From Comamonas sp. (GTDB lineage Bacteria > Pseudomonadota > Gammaproteobacteria > Burkholderiales > Burkholderiaceae_C): DNA of 41,960 bases. The notes under the pieces were generated by a model. That model made no database searches, had not been told where the DNA came from, and saw only the letters and a program-made list of their open reading frames with translations. Positions 8,214 to 18,161 of the stretch are shown in pieces. The stretch lies in NCBI RefSeq assembly GCF_009360615.1, contig NZ_SPEY01000002.1, forward strand, positions 1 through 41,960, in the 5' to 3' direction. A program made the position numbers and the translations under genes. Numbering within the stretch: the stretch's first letter is position 1; each line of letters begins with the position of its first letter.

Positions 8214-9881
8214 ATGAGTGACACCCAGTTCGACTACATCGTCATCGGCGGCGGCACCGCAGGTTCGCTGCTGTGCAACCGTCTCACCCGCAACAAGAAT
8301 CACCGGGTTCTGCTGATCGAGGCCGGCGGCAAGGATGACTACCACTGGATCCACATCCCAGTCGGCTACCTCTATTGCATCGGCAACCCGCGCACCGACT
8401 GGCTCTATCAGACCGAGCCCGACCCCGGCCTCAACGGCCGCCGCCTGCGCTACCCGCGCGGCAAGACGCTGGGTGGCTGCTCCAGCATCAACGGCATGAT
8501 CTACATGCGCGGTCAGGCCCGCGACTACGAGCAATGGGCAGAGCTGACCGGCGACGACACCTGGCGCTGGGAGCAGGTGCTGCCGGCCTTCCGGCAACAT
8601 GAGGACCATTGGCGCCTGGACGCAGGAGGCGACGCCAGCGAGGAGTTCCGGCGCCTGCACGGTAGCCTGAGCACCGGCGGCAGCGGCGAATGGCGGGTGG
8701 AGAAGCAGCGCTTGCGCTGGGACATCCTCGACGCCTTTGCCCAGGCCGCGCAGCAGGCCGGCATCCCCGCCACCGACGATTTCAACCGGGGCTGCAACGA
8801 AGGCGTGGGCTATTTCGAGGTCAACCAGAAATCAGGCCTGCGCTGGAACACGGCCAAGGCCTTTCTGCGCCCCACCTGCTATGGCCGCCCCAACTTCGAG
8901 ATGTGGACCCGCGCCCAGGTATGCCGGCTGCTTCTGGAGGATCTGCCGGACGGCGGCCAGCGCTGCACCGGAGCCGAAGTCTGGACCGGCCAGGAGATGG
9001 TCACGGTGCAGGCCGGCTGCGAAGTGCTGCTCTGTGCAGGCGCGGTGAACTCGCCGCATATCCTTCAGCTGTCGGGCCTAGGCCCCGGTGAACTGCTGCA
9101 GCGCCATGGCGTGGCCGTGCGCCGCGACCTGCCCGGTGTGGGTTCCAATCTGCAGGATCACCTGCAAATTCGTTCGGTCTACAAGGTGCACAACGCAAAG
9201 ACGCTCAACACCATGGCCGGCAGTCTCTGGGGCAAGGCAGCCATCGCACTCGAATACGCGCTGCGGCGCAGCGGCCCCATGAGCATGGCACCCTCGCAGC
9301 TCGGTGCCTTCACGCGTAGCGACCCGGCTCGGGCCCACCCGAATCTGCAATACCACGTGCAACCGCTGTCGCTGGACGCCTTCGGCGAGCCCCTGCATGA
9401 CTTTGCCGCCTTCACGGCCAGCGTCTGCAACCTCAACCCCGGCAGCCGCGGCACGGTGCAGCTGCAAAGTGCCGACTTCCGCCAGGCGCCGGCCATTGCG
9501 CCCAATTACCTCTCCACGGCCGAAGACCGGCAGGTGGCGGCCGACAGTCTGCGCGTCACGCGCCGCATCGTCAGCCAGCCCGCGCTCGCACCCTTCCGGC
9601 CAGAGGAGTTCAAGCCCGGACGGCAATACCAGAGCGACGAAGATCTGGCACGCCTGGCCGGCGACATCGCCACCACCATCTTCCATCCCGTGGGGACGAC
9701 CAAGATGGGGCGCGCCGACGACCCGATGGCGGTGCTGGACAGCCGCTTCAGGGTGCGCGGCGTGCAGGGTCTGCGCGTGGTCGATGCCGGTGCCATGCCC
9801 ACCATCACCAGCGGCAATACCAACAGCCCCACGCTGATGATGGCCGAAAAGGCCGCGGAATGGATTCGTGCCGCCGCCTGA
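8214..9881 (+). CDS. GMC family FAD-dependent oxidoreductase
   Basis: A 555-residue glucose-methanol-choline oxidoreductase, an FAD enzyme that oxidises alcohols. The FAD-binding GGGTAG lies at 12-17, the second FAD region is RYPRGKTLGGCSSINGMIYMRG (about 80-105), a third motif is LCAGAVNSPHILQLSG, and the catalytic His is in HPVGTTKMG (H491), with the conserved GNTNSP at about 534-539. No secretion signal is present. A frame from 8172 adds 14 residues; I prefer the ATG at 8214 because MSDTQFDYIVIGGG is the normal N-terminus, although neither ATG has a proper ribosome site. The substrate could be choline or an aliphatic or aromatic alcohol; the neighbours do not decide it. Confidence 0.88.
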   Translation: MSDTQFDYIVIGGGTAGSLLCNRLTRNKNHRVLLIEAGGKDDYHWIHIPVGYLYCIGNPRTDWLYQTEPDPGLNGRRLRYPRGKTLGGCSSINGMIYMRGQARDYEQWAELTGDDTWRWEQVLPAFRQHEDHWRLDAGGDASEEFRRLHGSLSTGGSGEWRVEKQRLRWDILDAFAQAAQQAGIPATDDFNRGCNEGVGYFEVNQKSGLRWNTAKAFLRPTCYGRPNFEMWTRAQVCRLLLEDLPDGGQRCTGAEVWTGQEMVTVQAGCEVLLCAGAVNSPHILQLSGLGPGELLQRHGVAVRRDLPGVGSNLQDHLQIRSVYKVHNAKTLNTMAGSLWGKAAIALEYALRRSGPMSMAPSQLGAFTRSDPARAHPNLQYHVQPLSLDAFGEPLHDFAAFTASVCNLNPGSRGTVQLQSADFRQAPAIAPNYLSTAEDRQVAADSLRVTRRIVSQPALAPFRPEEFKPGRQYQSDEDLARLAGDIATTIFHPVGTTKMGRADDPMAVLDSRFRVRGVQGLRVVDAGAMPTITSGNTNSPTLMMAEKAAEWIRAAA

Positions 9882-10130
9882 AAAGCGGCCGCTGAAAGAC
9901 CCAGTGATTCACTGTGAAAAGCCGGTTCGCCCCCCGAAAGCCGTCGCCGCAGCAACCATCCGCTGTGGGCGGAAAATTTCCGCCCGGCGGCATGAGGCCC
10001 ACAACAAGGTCTTCTGAGATCTTTTGCTTATAAGCAAATGACGCTATTGTTTTTAAAAAATCTCCAAACCGATCAGGATGTCACAAAACTTTCCGATTCA
10101 TTTGTCAGACGTTTTTGATATAACCCAAGG
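9882..10130. other. Gap after the GMC gene: no gene seen, one palindrome
   Basis: I see no convincing gene here. The stretch holds a perfect 9-base inverted repeat, GGGCGGAAA-A-TTTCCGCCC, at 9967-9985, and an AT-rich stretch with CTTATAAGCAAATGACGCTA at about 10027 that may be a family B remnant. A promoter-like TATAAC (10119-10124) leads into the RNA candidate that follows. Confidence 0.5.
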
Positions 10131-10296
10131 GAATTCCCCAATGCACCACACAGGTGCAGCCCTTACATTCTCGTCACTCTCGCTGCTCCACGAAGCAGCA
10201 TGGAGGGCCGAGGAGACAACTCGACACAACCAGACCTATACACATAAAAGCATCAAAGATGCGTTCAAAAGCGCCCCTCAGCGGGCGCTTTTTTTA
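10131..10296 (+). ncRNA. Candidate structured small RNA or leader with terminator
   Basis: About 165 bases hold a row of separate hairpins: GGGAATTCCC (10129-10138), TGCACC/GGTGCA (10142-10158), GCTGCT/AGCAGC (10182-10199), CGAG/CTCG (10209-10223), GCATC-AAA-GATGC (10250-10262), and finally a strong terminator with AAGCGCCC/GGGCGCTT and seven T's (10269-10295). TATAAC at 10119-10124 could be the -10 box; the -35 is poor. An ORF from 10141 has AAGGGA upstream but runs through the terminator, so coding is less likely. I recognise no known RNA family. It may be a free small RNA or an attenuator for the TSUP gene at 10457. Confidence 0.45.
10267..10296 (+). terminator. Rho-independent terminator
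   Basis: AAAAGCGCCC-CTCAGC-GGGCGCTTTTTTT is a textbook terminator: an 8-pair GC stem with a following T run. It stands 160 bases before the TSUP gene and almost 400 bases after the GMC stop, so it most likely ends a separate transcript. Confidence 0.85.
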
Positions 10297-10456
10297 TGCC
10301 GGCGCACAAGCTTGGGGCGGCGGTGCGACAATGCCGGCGCCAACTTCGGGCGTTCACAACCGCCCTCTGCCGGCTTCTTCATCCCGCCTTCAGCAGCGCC
10401 GCCCCTGCGGCGACCGGCGCTGCATACGGCATGCACCAATTGCAGGCATTTGCTCC

Positions 10457-11215
10457 ATGGAATGGATTCTTGTTTCCCTCGCCTCGGCCATGGCCGGGTT
10501 TGTTGACGCCATCGTGGGAGGCGGCGGACTGATTCTGGTGCCCGCCATGTTTGCAGCCTTCCCTACCACCACGCCCGCCACACTGTTCGGCACCAACAAG
10601 AGCGCCGCCGTCTGGGGCACGGCCATTTCCGCCTGGCAGTACAGCAAGCGCGTGCACATCACCTGGGCGACGCTGCTGCCCGCCATCGGCACGACGCTGG
10701 TGGGCGCTTTTCTGGGTGCCTGGGCGGTGACGCTGATCTCGCCCGATTTTCTGCGCAAGCTGCTGCCCTTCATCCTGCTGGGCGTGCTGGGCTACACCCT
10801 GGCCAAAAAAGAGCTGGGCCGCGACCACGAGCCGCGCCTGGCAGCCCGCACCGAGATGCTGACCGCCAGCGCCATCGGTCTGCTGATCGGTTTCTACGAC
10901 GGCTTCTTCGGCCCAGGCACGGGCAGCTTCTTCGTGTTCCTGTTCGTTCGCCTGCTGGGCTATGACTTCCTCAACGCTTCGGCCAGCGCCAAGCTGCTGA
11001 ACCTGGCTTCCAACGCCGCGGCACTGCTGCTGTTCACGCTCAAGGGCCATGTCTGGTGGCACTTTGCCATCCCGCTGGCCGTGGCCAATGTGCTGGGCAG
11101 CATGCTGGGCACCTGGATGGCCTTGCGCCACGGCACGGGCTTTGTGCGCACGATTTTCATCGGCGTGGTCAGCCTGCTGATCCTCAAAACGGGTTATGAC
11201 GCATTCCTGCGCTGA
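10457..11215 (+). CDS. TSUP family sulfite/anion exporter (TauE/SafE)
   Basis: A 252-residue inner-membrane protein of the TauE/SafE (TSUP) family, implicated in export or uptake of sulfite, sulfonates or other small anions. It has seven or eight membrane helices in two related halves. The family motif appears early as GFVDAIVGGGGLILVPAM and again in the second half as GFYDGFFGPGTGSFFVF. A longer frame reaches back to 10154, but this covers the terminator at 10267-10296 and has unlikely sequence; the ATG at 10457 gives the standard N-terminus MEWIL. No good ribosome site is present. It converges on mrdA with a 36-base gap. Confidence 0.88.
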   Translation: MEWILVSLASAMAGFVDAIVGGGGLILVPAMFAAFPTTTPATLFGTNKSAAVWGTAISAWQYSKRVHITWATLLPAIGTTLVGAFLGAWAVTLISPDFLRKLLPFILLGVLGYTLAKKELGRDHEPRLAARTEMLTASAIGLLIGFYDGFFGPGTGSFFVFLFVRLLGYDFLNASASAKLLNLASNAAALLLFTLKGHVWWHFAIPLAVANVLGSMLGTWMALRHGTGFVRTIFIGVVSLLILKTGYDAFLR

Positions 11216-11251
11216 ACCCCTTCAAGGCATGCGTAACCAGCGCTCAATACA

Positions 11252-13204
11252 TCAGGGCGCTGTCTCGTCGTCGGACAGCACCGGGATGTCTTCCACACGG
11301 CGCGGCGTGCCTATCGGAGCGCCCGCCTTGCCCTGGCGCACGGCAGCGATATCTGCCTCGCTCGGATAGTTGCCCACCAGCCAGTAGTCCAGGATGCGGC
11401 GCGCGATGGGTGCGGCAGCTGCCGCACCGAAGCCGGCGTTTTCCACAATCACCGCCACGGCAATCCTGGGTGCCTCTGCGGGCCCGTAGGCGATATAGAG
11501 CGAATGGTCGCGCTGATACTCGGCCAGACGCGCAGCGTTGTATTTTTCCTTCTGGCCCACGCTCACGGCCTGGGCCGTACCGGTCTTGCCGCCCGACAGA
11601 TAGCTGGCACTGCCAAAGACACCACGCCCCGTGCCTCCGGTCACCACGCCCACCATGCCCCGCTTGACGGCATCGACATTGCTCTGCTTGAAGCCCAGGT
11701 TGACGGGCGCCGGCTGAACAATCGGCGTTCTCACGCCGGTCACGGAGTCGATCAGCTCCTTGCCCACATGGGGTGTGAAGCTCAGGCCGTTGTTGACCAG
11801 CGTGGCCAGCGCATGCGAGAGCTGGAGGATGGTGAAATTGTTGTAGCCCTGACCGATCCCCAGAGAAATCGTCTCGCCCGCAAACCATTGCTGCTGCGCG
11901 GCACGTTTGTAGGTCTTGCGCTTCCACTCCTTGCTGGGCAGCACACCGCGCACCTCGCCGGGCAGGTCGATGCCGGTGATCTGGCCAAAGCCCAGCGGCT
12001 TCATGAAGTCGTGAATCGCATCCACCCCCATCTCGTTGGCCAGGGTGTAAAAATAGACATTGCTGGAGTGCTGGATGGCACGCGCCAGATCCACCGGCCC
12101 CAGCGCGTGGCCGGAGCGGAAGGTGTGGCCGCCGAACGTCCAGGAGCCGCCGTCCTGAATCACCGTGCCCGGCGTGCGCTTGCCGGTCTCTATGCCCGCC
12201 AGACCCATGAAGGGCTTGTAGGTCGAACCCACGGGATAGGTACCGCGCAGGGAACGGTTGAGCAAGGGACGGTCCAGCGATTCGTTGAGCGCCTTCCAGC
12301 TCTCCTGGTCGATGCCGTCGACGAACAGATTGGGGTCGTAGGTGGGCTTGCTAACCATGGCCAGCACCTCGCCATTGCGGGGGTCCATGGCGATGGCCAC
12401 GCCGCGGCGATTGCCGTAGAGGTCTTCCACCATCTTCTGCAGCTTGATATCCACCGACAACTGCAGGCTGTGTCCCGGCGTGGCAGGACGACTGCCCAGA
12501 CGACGCACGGCATGGCCTCCCGCCGAGGTCTCCATTTCCTCCCAGCCGGTCTGACCGTGCAGTTGCAGCTCGTAGCTTTTTTCGGCGCCCAGCTTGCCCA
12601 TGACCTCGGTGCCGCGGTAGTTGGCAGCATCGTCGGAATCTTCAATCTCTTCTTTTTCCCTTTGATTGATGCGACCGATGTATCCGATCAGATGGCTGCC
12701 GGTTTCCTTGAGCGGGTAGGTGCGGAACAGCCTCGCCTTGATGTCCACGCCCGGAAAGCGATAGCGCTGGGCGGCGAACCTGGCGACTTCCTCGTCCGTC
12801 AGACGTGAGCGGATCGGAATGGATTCAAAGCTCTTGGAGTCGTCCATGAGCCGCTTGAACTTGCGCCGGTCGCGCGGCGTGATCTCCAAGATCTCGGAGA
12901 GTCCGTCGATGGTCTCGTCCAGATCCTCGACCTTGGAGCGCGTGATCTCCAGCGTGTAGGCCGAGTAATTGGTGGCCAGAACCACGCCGTTGCGGTCCAG
13001 GATCTGGCCGCGATTGGGCACGATGGGAACCACTGCCGTGCGATTGCTCTCTGCTCGCTCGGCAAACTCCTCGTGGCGCTCCACCTGCAGCACCAGCAGG
13101 CGCCAGACCAGCAGGCAAAACGCCAGAAACACCACACCGCCCATGACAATCGCACGCATGCGAAAGCGCTGCAGCTCGACTTCGGTGTTACGGATCTCCA
13201 TCAT
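11252..13204 (-). CDS. mrdA: Penicillin-binding protein 2 (elongation transpeptidase)
   Basis: A 650-residue class B penicillin-binding protein that crosslinks peptidoglycan during rod elongation. It has one N-terminal membrane helix (about 17-38), the dimerisation/pedestal region with RGQILDRNG (65-73), and a transpeptidase domain with the three active motifs S327-TYK, S380-S-N and K540-TG. It is the fourth gene of mreB-mreC-mreD-mrdA. The ATG ATG pair at 13204/13201 is taken as the start because MEIRNTE is the usual N-terminus; an open frame to 13249 adds 15 residues through a repeat border. rodA, which often follows mrdA, is absent: the next gene is a convergent TSUP exporter. Confidence 0.93.
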   Translation of the reverse strand: MMEIRNTEVELQRFRMRAIVMGGVVFLAFCLLVWRLLVLQVERHEEFAERAESNRTAVVPIVPNRGQILDRNGVVLATNYSAYTLEITRSKVEDLDETIDGLSEILEITPRDRRKFKRLMDDSKSFESIPIRSRLTDEEVARFAAQRYRFPGVDIKARLFRTYPLKETGSHLIGYIGRINQREKEEIEDSDDAANYRGTEVMGKLGAEKSYELQLHGQTGWEEMETSAGGHAVRRLGSRPATPGHSLQLSVDIKLQKMVEDLYGNRRGVAIAMDPRNGEVLAMVSKPTYDPNLFVDGIDQESWKALNESLDRPLLNRSLRGTYPVGSTYKPFMGLAGIETGKRTPGTVIQDGGSWTFGGHTFRSGHALGPVDLARAIQHSSNVYFYTLANEMGVDAIHDFMKPLGFGQITGIDLPGEVRGVLPSKEWKRKTYKRAAQQQWFAGETISLGIGQGYNNFTILQLSHALATLVNNGLSFTPHVGKELIDSVTGVRTPIVQPAPVNLGFKQSNVDAVKRGMVGVVTGGTGRGVFGSASYLSGGKTGTAQAVSVGQKEKYNAARLAEYQRDHSLYIAYGPAEAPRIAVAVIVENAGFGAAAAAPIARRILDYWLVGNYPSEADIAAVRQGKAGAPIGTPRRVEDIPVLSDDETAP

Positions 13205-13254
13205 GCGACGACCCCAGCCAACACTGCCGCCCCGCATGCGCTGCGCCACCGGCG

Positions 13255-13355
13255 TGCCTCAGCCCAAAGACAGCGAGCAAGGGCCGTCCCGCAGCGGGGC
13301 TGTCGTCCGCCCCCGCGAAGCGAGAGGGAGCCAGGCGCGAGGCGACTCAGGAGGG
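13255..13355 (-). repeat. GC-rich intergenic repeat, family A, copy 4, inside the mre operon
   Basis: On the minus strand: CCTGAGTCGCCTCGCGCC, then TCGCTTCGCGGGGGCGGACG, ACAGCCCCGCTGCGGGAC and GGCCCTTGCTCGCTGTCTTT. It fills the gap between the mreD stop and mrdA, again following a stop codon in the sense direction. Confidence 0.75.
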
Positions 13356-13363
13356 AATGCATC

Positions 13364-13882
13364 TCACAGAGGACGGTTTTCATCACTGTCGGGAGCACGG
13401 CGCTGGGGTGCCAGCAGCAGCACGCTGACCACCGGCCACAGCAAGGTCTCGATCAGCGGAGCAATCAGAAACTCCAGACCGGGGAAGATGCCTCCCGTCG
13501 CCACGCGCAGCAGCACCTGGATGCCGTGCGCAGCGCCAAACAGCGGCAGCAGGTGCAACGCCTGCACGGGGCTCGAGAACCAGAGCAGACGGCGACTCAT
13601 CCAGCCCGTCACGAAGACCAGCAAGGTGTAGGCCAGCGCATGCTGACCCAGCAGAGAGGCGCGGTCCACATCCATGATCAGACCCAGCGCAAAGGCAATG
13701 CCCAGGCCCACACGCTGCGGCTGGTTCAGACTCCAGAAGGCCAACAGCAACAGGAGCATGTCCGGCAGCCAGACGATGCGGCCCAGCGGCAGCATATTGA
13801 TGGCCAGTCCGATCACCAGGGTGACGACGATGAACAGAGGGTTGACCGGCAGCAACAGCTGCTGGCCGCGCGGCATGATCAT
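13364..13882 (-). CDS. mreD: Rod shape-determining protein MreD
   Basis: A 172-residue integral membrane protein of the elongasome, with five hydrophobic segments and the MreD pattern PDMLLLLLAFWSL followed by RVGLGIAFALGLIMDVDRASLLGQHALAY. It links the MreB filament and MreC to the cell-wall enzymes. Its ATG overlaps the mreC stop by four bases (ATGA), so the two are probably translationally coupled. The C-terminal tail is short and charged. The position between mreC and mrdA confirms the identity. Confidence 0.92.
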   Translation of the reverse strand: MIMPRGQQLLLPVNPLFIVVTLVIGLAINMLPLGRIVWLPDMLLLLLAFWSLNQPQRVGLGIAFALGLIMDVDRASLLGQHALAYTLLVFVTGWMSRRLLWFSSPVQALHLLPLFGAAHGIQVLLRVATGGIFPGLEFLIAPLIETLLWPVVSVLLLAPQRRAPDSDENRPL

Positions 13883-14904
13883 GCGGGATCCTTTGCGGGC
13901 TTCGCCGCCTTGGCCCCCGCCTTTTCAGCGGCAGCCTTCTCCCTTTCGGCAGCGGCGGCTTCTTTCTTGCCCCGCGCCCTGGCGGCACGGTCGGCCTTCT
14001 CTGCATCGGCCTTGGCCTGCATGCTGGAGGCCTCCGGATGCTCGGTGCGCCCCTGAGGCTTGAGCACCATCACATGGCGCACGCCCTGCACGCGGCCCAC
14101 CGGCTCGCAATAGATGCGGGTGAAGGCCGAGTCGGCACGGCGGTCTACCGTCACCACCGTGGCCACCGGCAGGCCCAGGGGGTACAGCCCGTCAATACCA
14201 CTCGTGGTCAGCAGATCGCCCACCTGCACATCGGCATTGCTGGGCATGAAGCGCAGCTCCAGGCCACCGGCGCGTGTCGAAGACGCATCGCCATAGGCCA
14301 CACTGCGCGCACCGGTGCGCGGGTTGAAAACGGGAATGGCCTGATCGCGATCGATCAGCAGCGTGACCTCGGCGCGCGTCGGGTAGACACGCGTGACCTG
14401 ACCGATCACGCCTTTTTCGTCGAGTACGGGCGAGCCCGGCTCGATTCCGTCGGCCTGCCCCTTGTCGATCACGACCCGGCGCGTGTAGGGATCGGGACTG
14501 TCATAGACCACCTCGGCCACCTGCCCCGGCGTGAGCGAGCGCTCGCGCAGCTCCAGCATCGAGCGCAGGTGCTCGTTCTCCTTGATCAGCTCGTCGGCCA
14601 GTTCGGCACGCTGGGCCATGACGACCAGTTCCTTGCGCGCGGCATCCTCGCGCGCTACCGCCTGCTGCTGAACCTCGGCATAGCGGCTGGCGTTCTGATA
14701 GGCCAGCACGGGCTGAGCCACCAGCCATTGCACGGGCGACAGCGCCGCCGACACGGCTGAGCGAACGGGCGTGGTGATCTTGAAACGCGCATCGGCCACC
14801 ATCAAAAACAGCGCCAAGGCGCTGTAGAGGGCAAGCTGGGAAGTGCGCGAGGCCTGTTGCTTGAACAGCGATGGGGCGCGGTGGTCCAGGGTGTCCAGGC
14901 TCAT
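13879..14904 (-). CDS. mreC: Rod shape-determining protein MreC
   Basis: A 341-residue periplasmic scaffold protein anchored by one N-terminal helix (about 22-40). A coiled coil at about 70-115 is followed by the double beta-barrel domain (about 120-275, with VVIDKGQADGIEPGSPV and GDLLTTSGIDGLYPLGLPV). The last 50 or so residues are a highly charged Ala/Lys/Glu tail (for example AEREKAAAEKAGAKAAKPAK) with no known fold. GGGAGCGCAC precedes the ATG. The gene is separated from mreB by 165 bases in which I see no gene. Confidence 0.93.
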   Translation of the reverse strand: MSLDTLDHRAPSLFKQQASRTSQLALYSALALFLMVADARFKITTPVRSAVSAALSPVQWLVAQPVLAYQNASRYAEVQQQAVAREDAARKELVVMAQRAELADELIKENEHLRSMLELRERSLTPGQVAEVVYDSPDPYTRRVVIDKGQADGIEPGSPVLDEKGVIGQVTRVYPTRAEVTLLIDRDQAIPVFNPRTGARSVAYGDASSTRAGGLELRFMPSNADVQVGDLLTTSGIDGLYPLGLPVATVVTVDRRADSAFTRIYCEPVGRVQGVRHVMVLKPQGRTEHPEASSMQAKADAEKADRAARARGKKEAAAAEREKAAAEKAGAKAAKPAKDPA

Positions 14905-15069
14905 GTGCGCTCCCTGGGCATGGCCGCATGCGCACGGCCTTCCAAACCAGAAGGAATGCAGAAAGAGAGCGCGGTATGCAGGCGTATCACGGACTCAGGC
15001 CCTGTTCATGGAAGTGGCTGCGGTACGCGCACTATGCCGCGTGCCGCAAAACACCACATTGCACAGCGA

Positions 15070-16113
<1,044 letters not shown>

Positions 16114-16325
16114 TCAGGGTCCTCTCAGGCACGGCTTGCGCATCGGCTGGCCGTCGCCGGGATGTAAGGTAATGGAGTCTGGGTGGTGGGCATTTTTTGC
16201 ACAATGACCAGCCGAACGGAGGTATTGCGGCAAAGCCGAGATAATACCGTATCCCCTGTGAATAACTTCTACTGTCAGGGTTAGAAACACTGCTTTACAC
16301 GCGGCGGCCCTGTTAAATAATTTCT
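16114..16325. promoter_or_regulatory. Divergent mreB/gatC promoter region; possible leaderless gatC promoter
   Basis: 212 bases between divergent operons. For gatC, TTTACA (16294-16299) and AATAAT (16316-16321) are spaced 16 bases apart, each one mismatch from consensus. This puts the expected start site at or within a few bases of the gatC ATG at 16326. An imperfect hairpin, GGTATT-GCGGC-AAA-GCCG-AGAT-AATACC, lies at 16221-16248. No clear mreB promoter was found by eye. Confidence 0.45.
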
Positions 16326-16625
16326 ATGGCATTGAACGATCAAGACATTGCGCGCATCGCCAACTTGGCCCGCCTTGAGCTGTCGCAAGACGAAAGTAAG
16401 CGCATGCTCGCGCAACTAAACAACTTTTTCGGCATCGTCGAAAAAATGCAGGCTGTGGATACTTCAGGCGTCAGCCCTCTGTCACATCCGGTGGCAGCCA
16501 TCCAGGACGTCGCCTTACGGCTACGTGACGATTTGGTAAGTGAGGGCAATAACCGCGATGCCAACATGCAAAACGCCCCTGCCGCCGAAAAGGGTTACTT
16601 CCTCGTGCCCAAGGTCATCGAATAA
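16326..16625 (+). CDS. gatC: Aspartyl/glutamyl-tRNA amidotransferase subunit C
   Basis: A 99-residue subunit that wraps around GatA in the GatCAB complex, which converts Asp-tRNA(Asn) and Glu-tRNA(Gln) to the amidated forms. It shows the normal start [20 protein letters not shown], the [24 protein letters not shown] core, and the RDD motif (LRLRDD) ahead of the C-terminal FLVPKVIE. There is no Shine-Dalgarno sequence before the ATG, and a good -10 box ends only five bases upstream. gatA follows after 20 bases. Confidence 0.96.
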   Translation: MALNDQDIARIANLARLELSQDESKRMLAQLNNFFGIVEKMQAVDTSGVSPLSHPVAAIQDVALRLRDDLVSEGNNRDANMQNAPAAEKGYFLVPKVIE

Positions 16626-16645
16626 ACGCGCGGAACCACAAGAAC

Positions 16646-18136
16646 ATGAGCCAAACCGAACTCCACCAATTGAGCGTGGCCGAGCTGGCCGCGCAACTGC
16701 GCGCCAAGCAGGTCTCCGCCACCGAAGCCGCCCAGCATTTCCTGGCCCGCGCCAAGCAGCACCAGCACCTGGGCGCTTTTGTTGCCATCGATGAAGACGC
16801 CACCCTGGCCCAGGCCCGGGCGGCCGACGCCCTGATTGCCGAAGGCAAGGGCGGCAAGCTGGCCGGCGTGCCCATCGCGCACAAGGACATCTTCGTCACC
16901 AAGGACTTCCCCACCACCGCCGCCAGCAAGATGCTGGAGGGCTACCAATCGCCGTTTGACGCCACCGTGGTGAAAAAGCTCGCCGATGCCGGCGTGGTCA
17001 CGCTGGGCAAGCTCAACTGCGACGAGTTCGCCATGGGCGGCGCCAATGAGAACTCGGCCGTGGCCCCCGTGGGCTTTGATGCGGCCCAGCCCGTGCGCAA
17101 CCCCTGGAACACCGAGCGCGTGCCCGGCGGCTCGTCCGGCGGCTCGGCCGCTGCCGTGGCCGCGCGTCTGGCCCCGGCCGTGACCGGCACCGACACCGGT
17201 GGCTCGATCCGACAGCCCGCATCGTTCTGCGGCATCACCGGCATCAAGCCCACCTACGGCCGCGCCAGTCGCTACGGCATGATCGCCTTTGCCTCCAGCC
17301 TCGACCAGGCCGGCCCCATGGGCCGCAGCGCCGAAGATTGCGCGCTGCTGCTCTCCGAAATGTGCGGCCCCGATCTGGACCGCGACTCCACCAGCCTGGA
17401 CTACCCCGCCGAGGACTTCACTGCCCGCCTGGGTGACTCGGTCGAAGGCCTGCGCATCGGCGTGCCCGCCGAGTTCTTTGGCGAAGGCCTGTCCGACGAT
17501 GTCCGCGCAGCCGTGGACGCCGCGCTCAAGGAATACGAAAAGCTGGGCGCCAGGCTGGTGCCCGTGAGCCTGCCGCGCACCGAGCTGTCCGTGCCCGTGT
17601 ACTACATCCTGGCTCCGGCCGAGGCTTCGTCCAACCTCTCGCGCTTCGACGGCGTGAAGTTCGGCCACCGCGCCGCCAAGTACGAAGACCTCAACGACAT
17701 GTACAAGAAGACCCGCGCCGAAGGCTTTGGCGACGAGGTCAAGCGCCGCATCATGATCGGCGCCTATGTGCTGTCCGAAGGTTATTACGACGCCTATTAC
17801 CTGCAGGCGCAGAAGATCCGCCGCATGATCGCCGACGACTTCCAGGCGGCTTTCAAGGACTGCGACGTCATCGCCGGCGCGGCCGCGCCGACGACGGCCT
17901 GGGCCATCGGCGGCAAGGCCGATCCCGTGAGCAACTACCTGGCCGACATCTTCACCCTGCCGGCATCGCTGGCCGGCCTGCCCGGCCTGTCACTGCCCGC
18001 AGGCTTTGGCGACGGCGGCATGCCCGTGGGCCTGCAGCTGATCGGCAACTACTTCGGCGAAGCCCGACTGCTGAATGCGGCACACCGCTTCCAGCAGGCC
18101 ACCGACTTCCACCTGCGCAGCCCCGCCGGTATTTGA
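16646..18136 (+). CDS. gatA: Aspartyl/glutamyl-tRNA amidotransferase subunit A
   Basis: A 496-residue amidase-signature enzyme that hydrolyses glutamine and channels ammonia to GatB. The Ser-cisSer-Lys catalytic set is visible: K80 in PIAHKDIF, S163 in [10 protein letters not shown] and S187 in [11 protein letters not shown], with the usual 24-residue spacing between the two serines. The C-terminal [11 protein letters not shown] is also typical. It is the middle gene of gatCAB and is separated from gatB by 25 bases. Confidence 0.97.
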   Translation: MSQTELHQLSVAELAAQLRAKQVSATEAAQHFLARAKQHQHLGAFVAIDEDATLAQARAADALIAEGKGGKLAGVPIAHKDIFVTKDFPTTAASKMLEGYQSPFDATVVKKLADAGVVTLGKLNCDEFAMGGANENSAVAPVGFDAAQPVRNPWNTERVPGGSSGGSAAAVAARLAPAVTGTDTGGSIRQPASFCGITGIKPTYGRASRYGMIAFASSLDQAGPMGRSAEDCALLLSEMCGPDLDRDSTSLDYPAEDFTARLGDSVEGLRIGVPAEFFGEGLSDDVRAAVDAALKEYEKLGARLVPVSLPRTELSVPVYYILAPAEASSNLSRFDGVKFGHRAAKYEDLNDMYKKTRAEGFGDEVKRRIMIGAYVLSEGYYDAYYLQAQKIRRMIADDFQAAFKDCDVIAGAAAPTTAWAIGGKADPVSNYLADIFTLPASLAGLPGLSLPAGFGDGGMPVGLQLIGNYFGEARLLNAAHRFQQATDFHLRSPAGI

Positions 18137-18161
18137 GAGACGCAGGAAGGACTAGATACAC

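Noticed and set aside
10141..10506. Possible small protein starting MHHTGAALTF with AAGGGA upstream
   Set aside because: The frame runs through a strong terminator at 10267-10296 and into the TSUP start region without known motifs, so an RNA reading is preferred. The first part could still be a leader peptide.
16221..16248. Hairpin in the mreB/gatC gap as a riboswitch
   Set aside because: It is a short imperfect stem without any known aptamer pattern.
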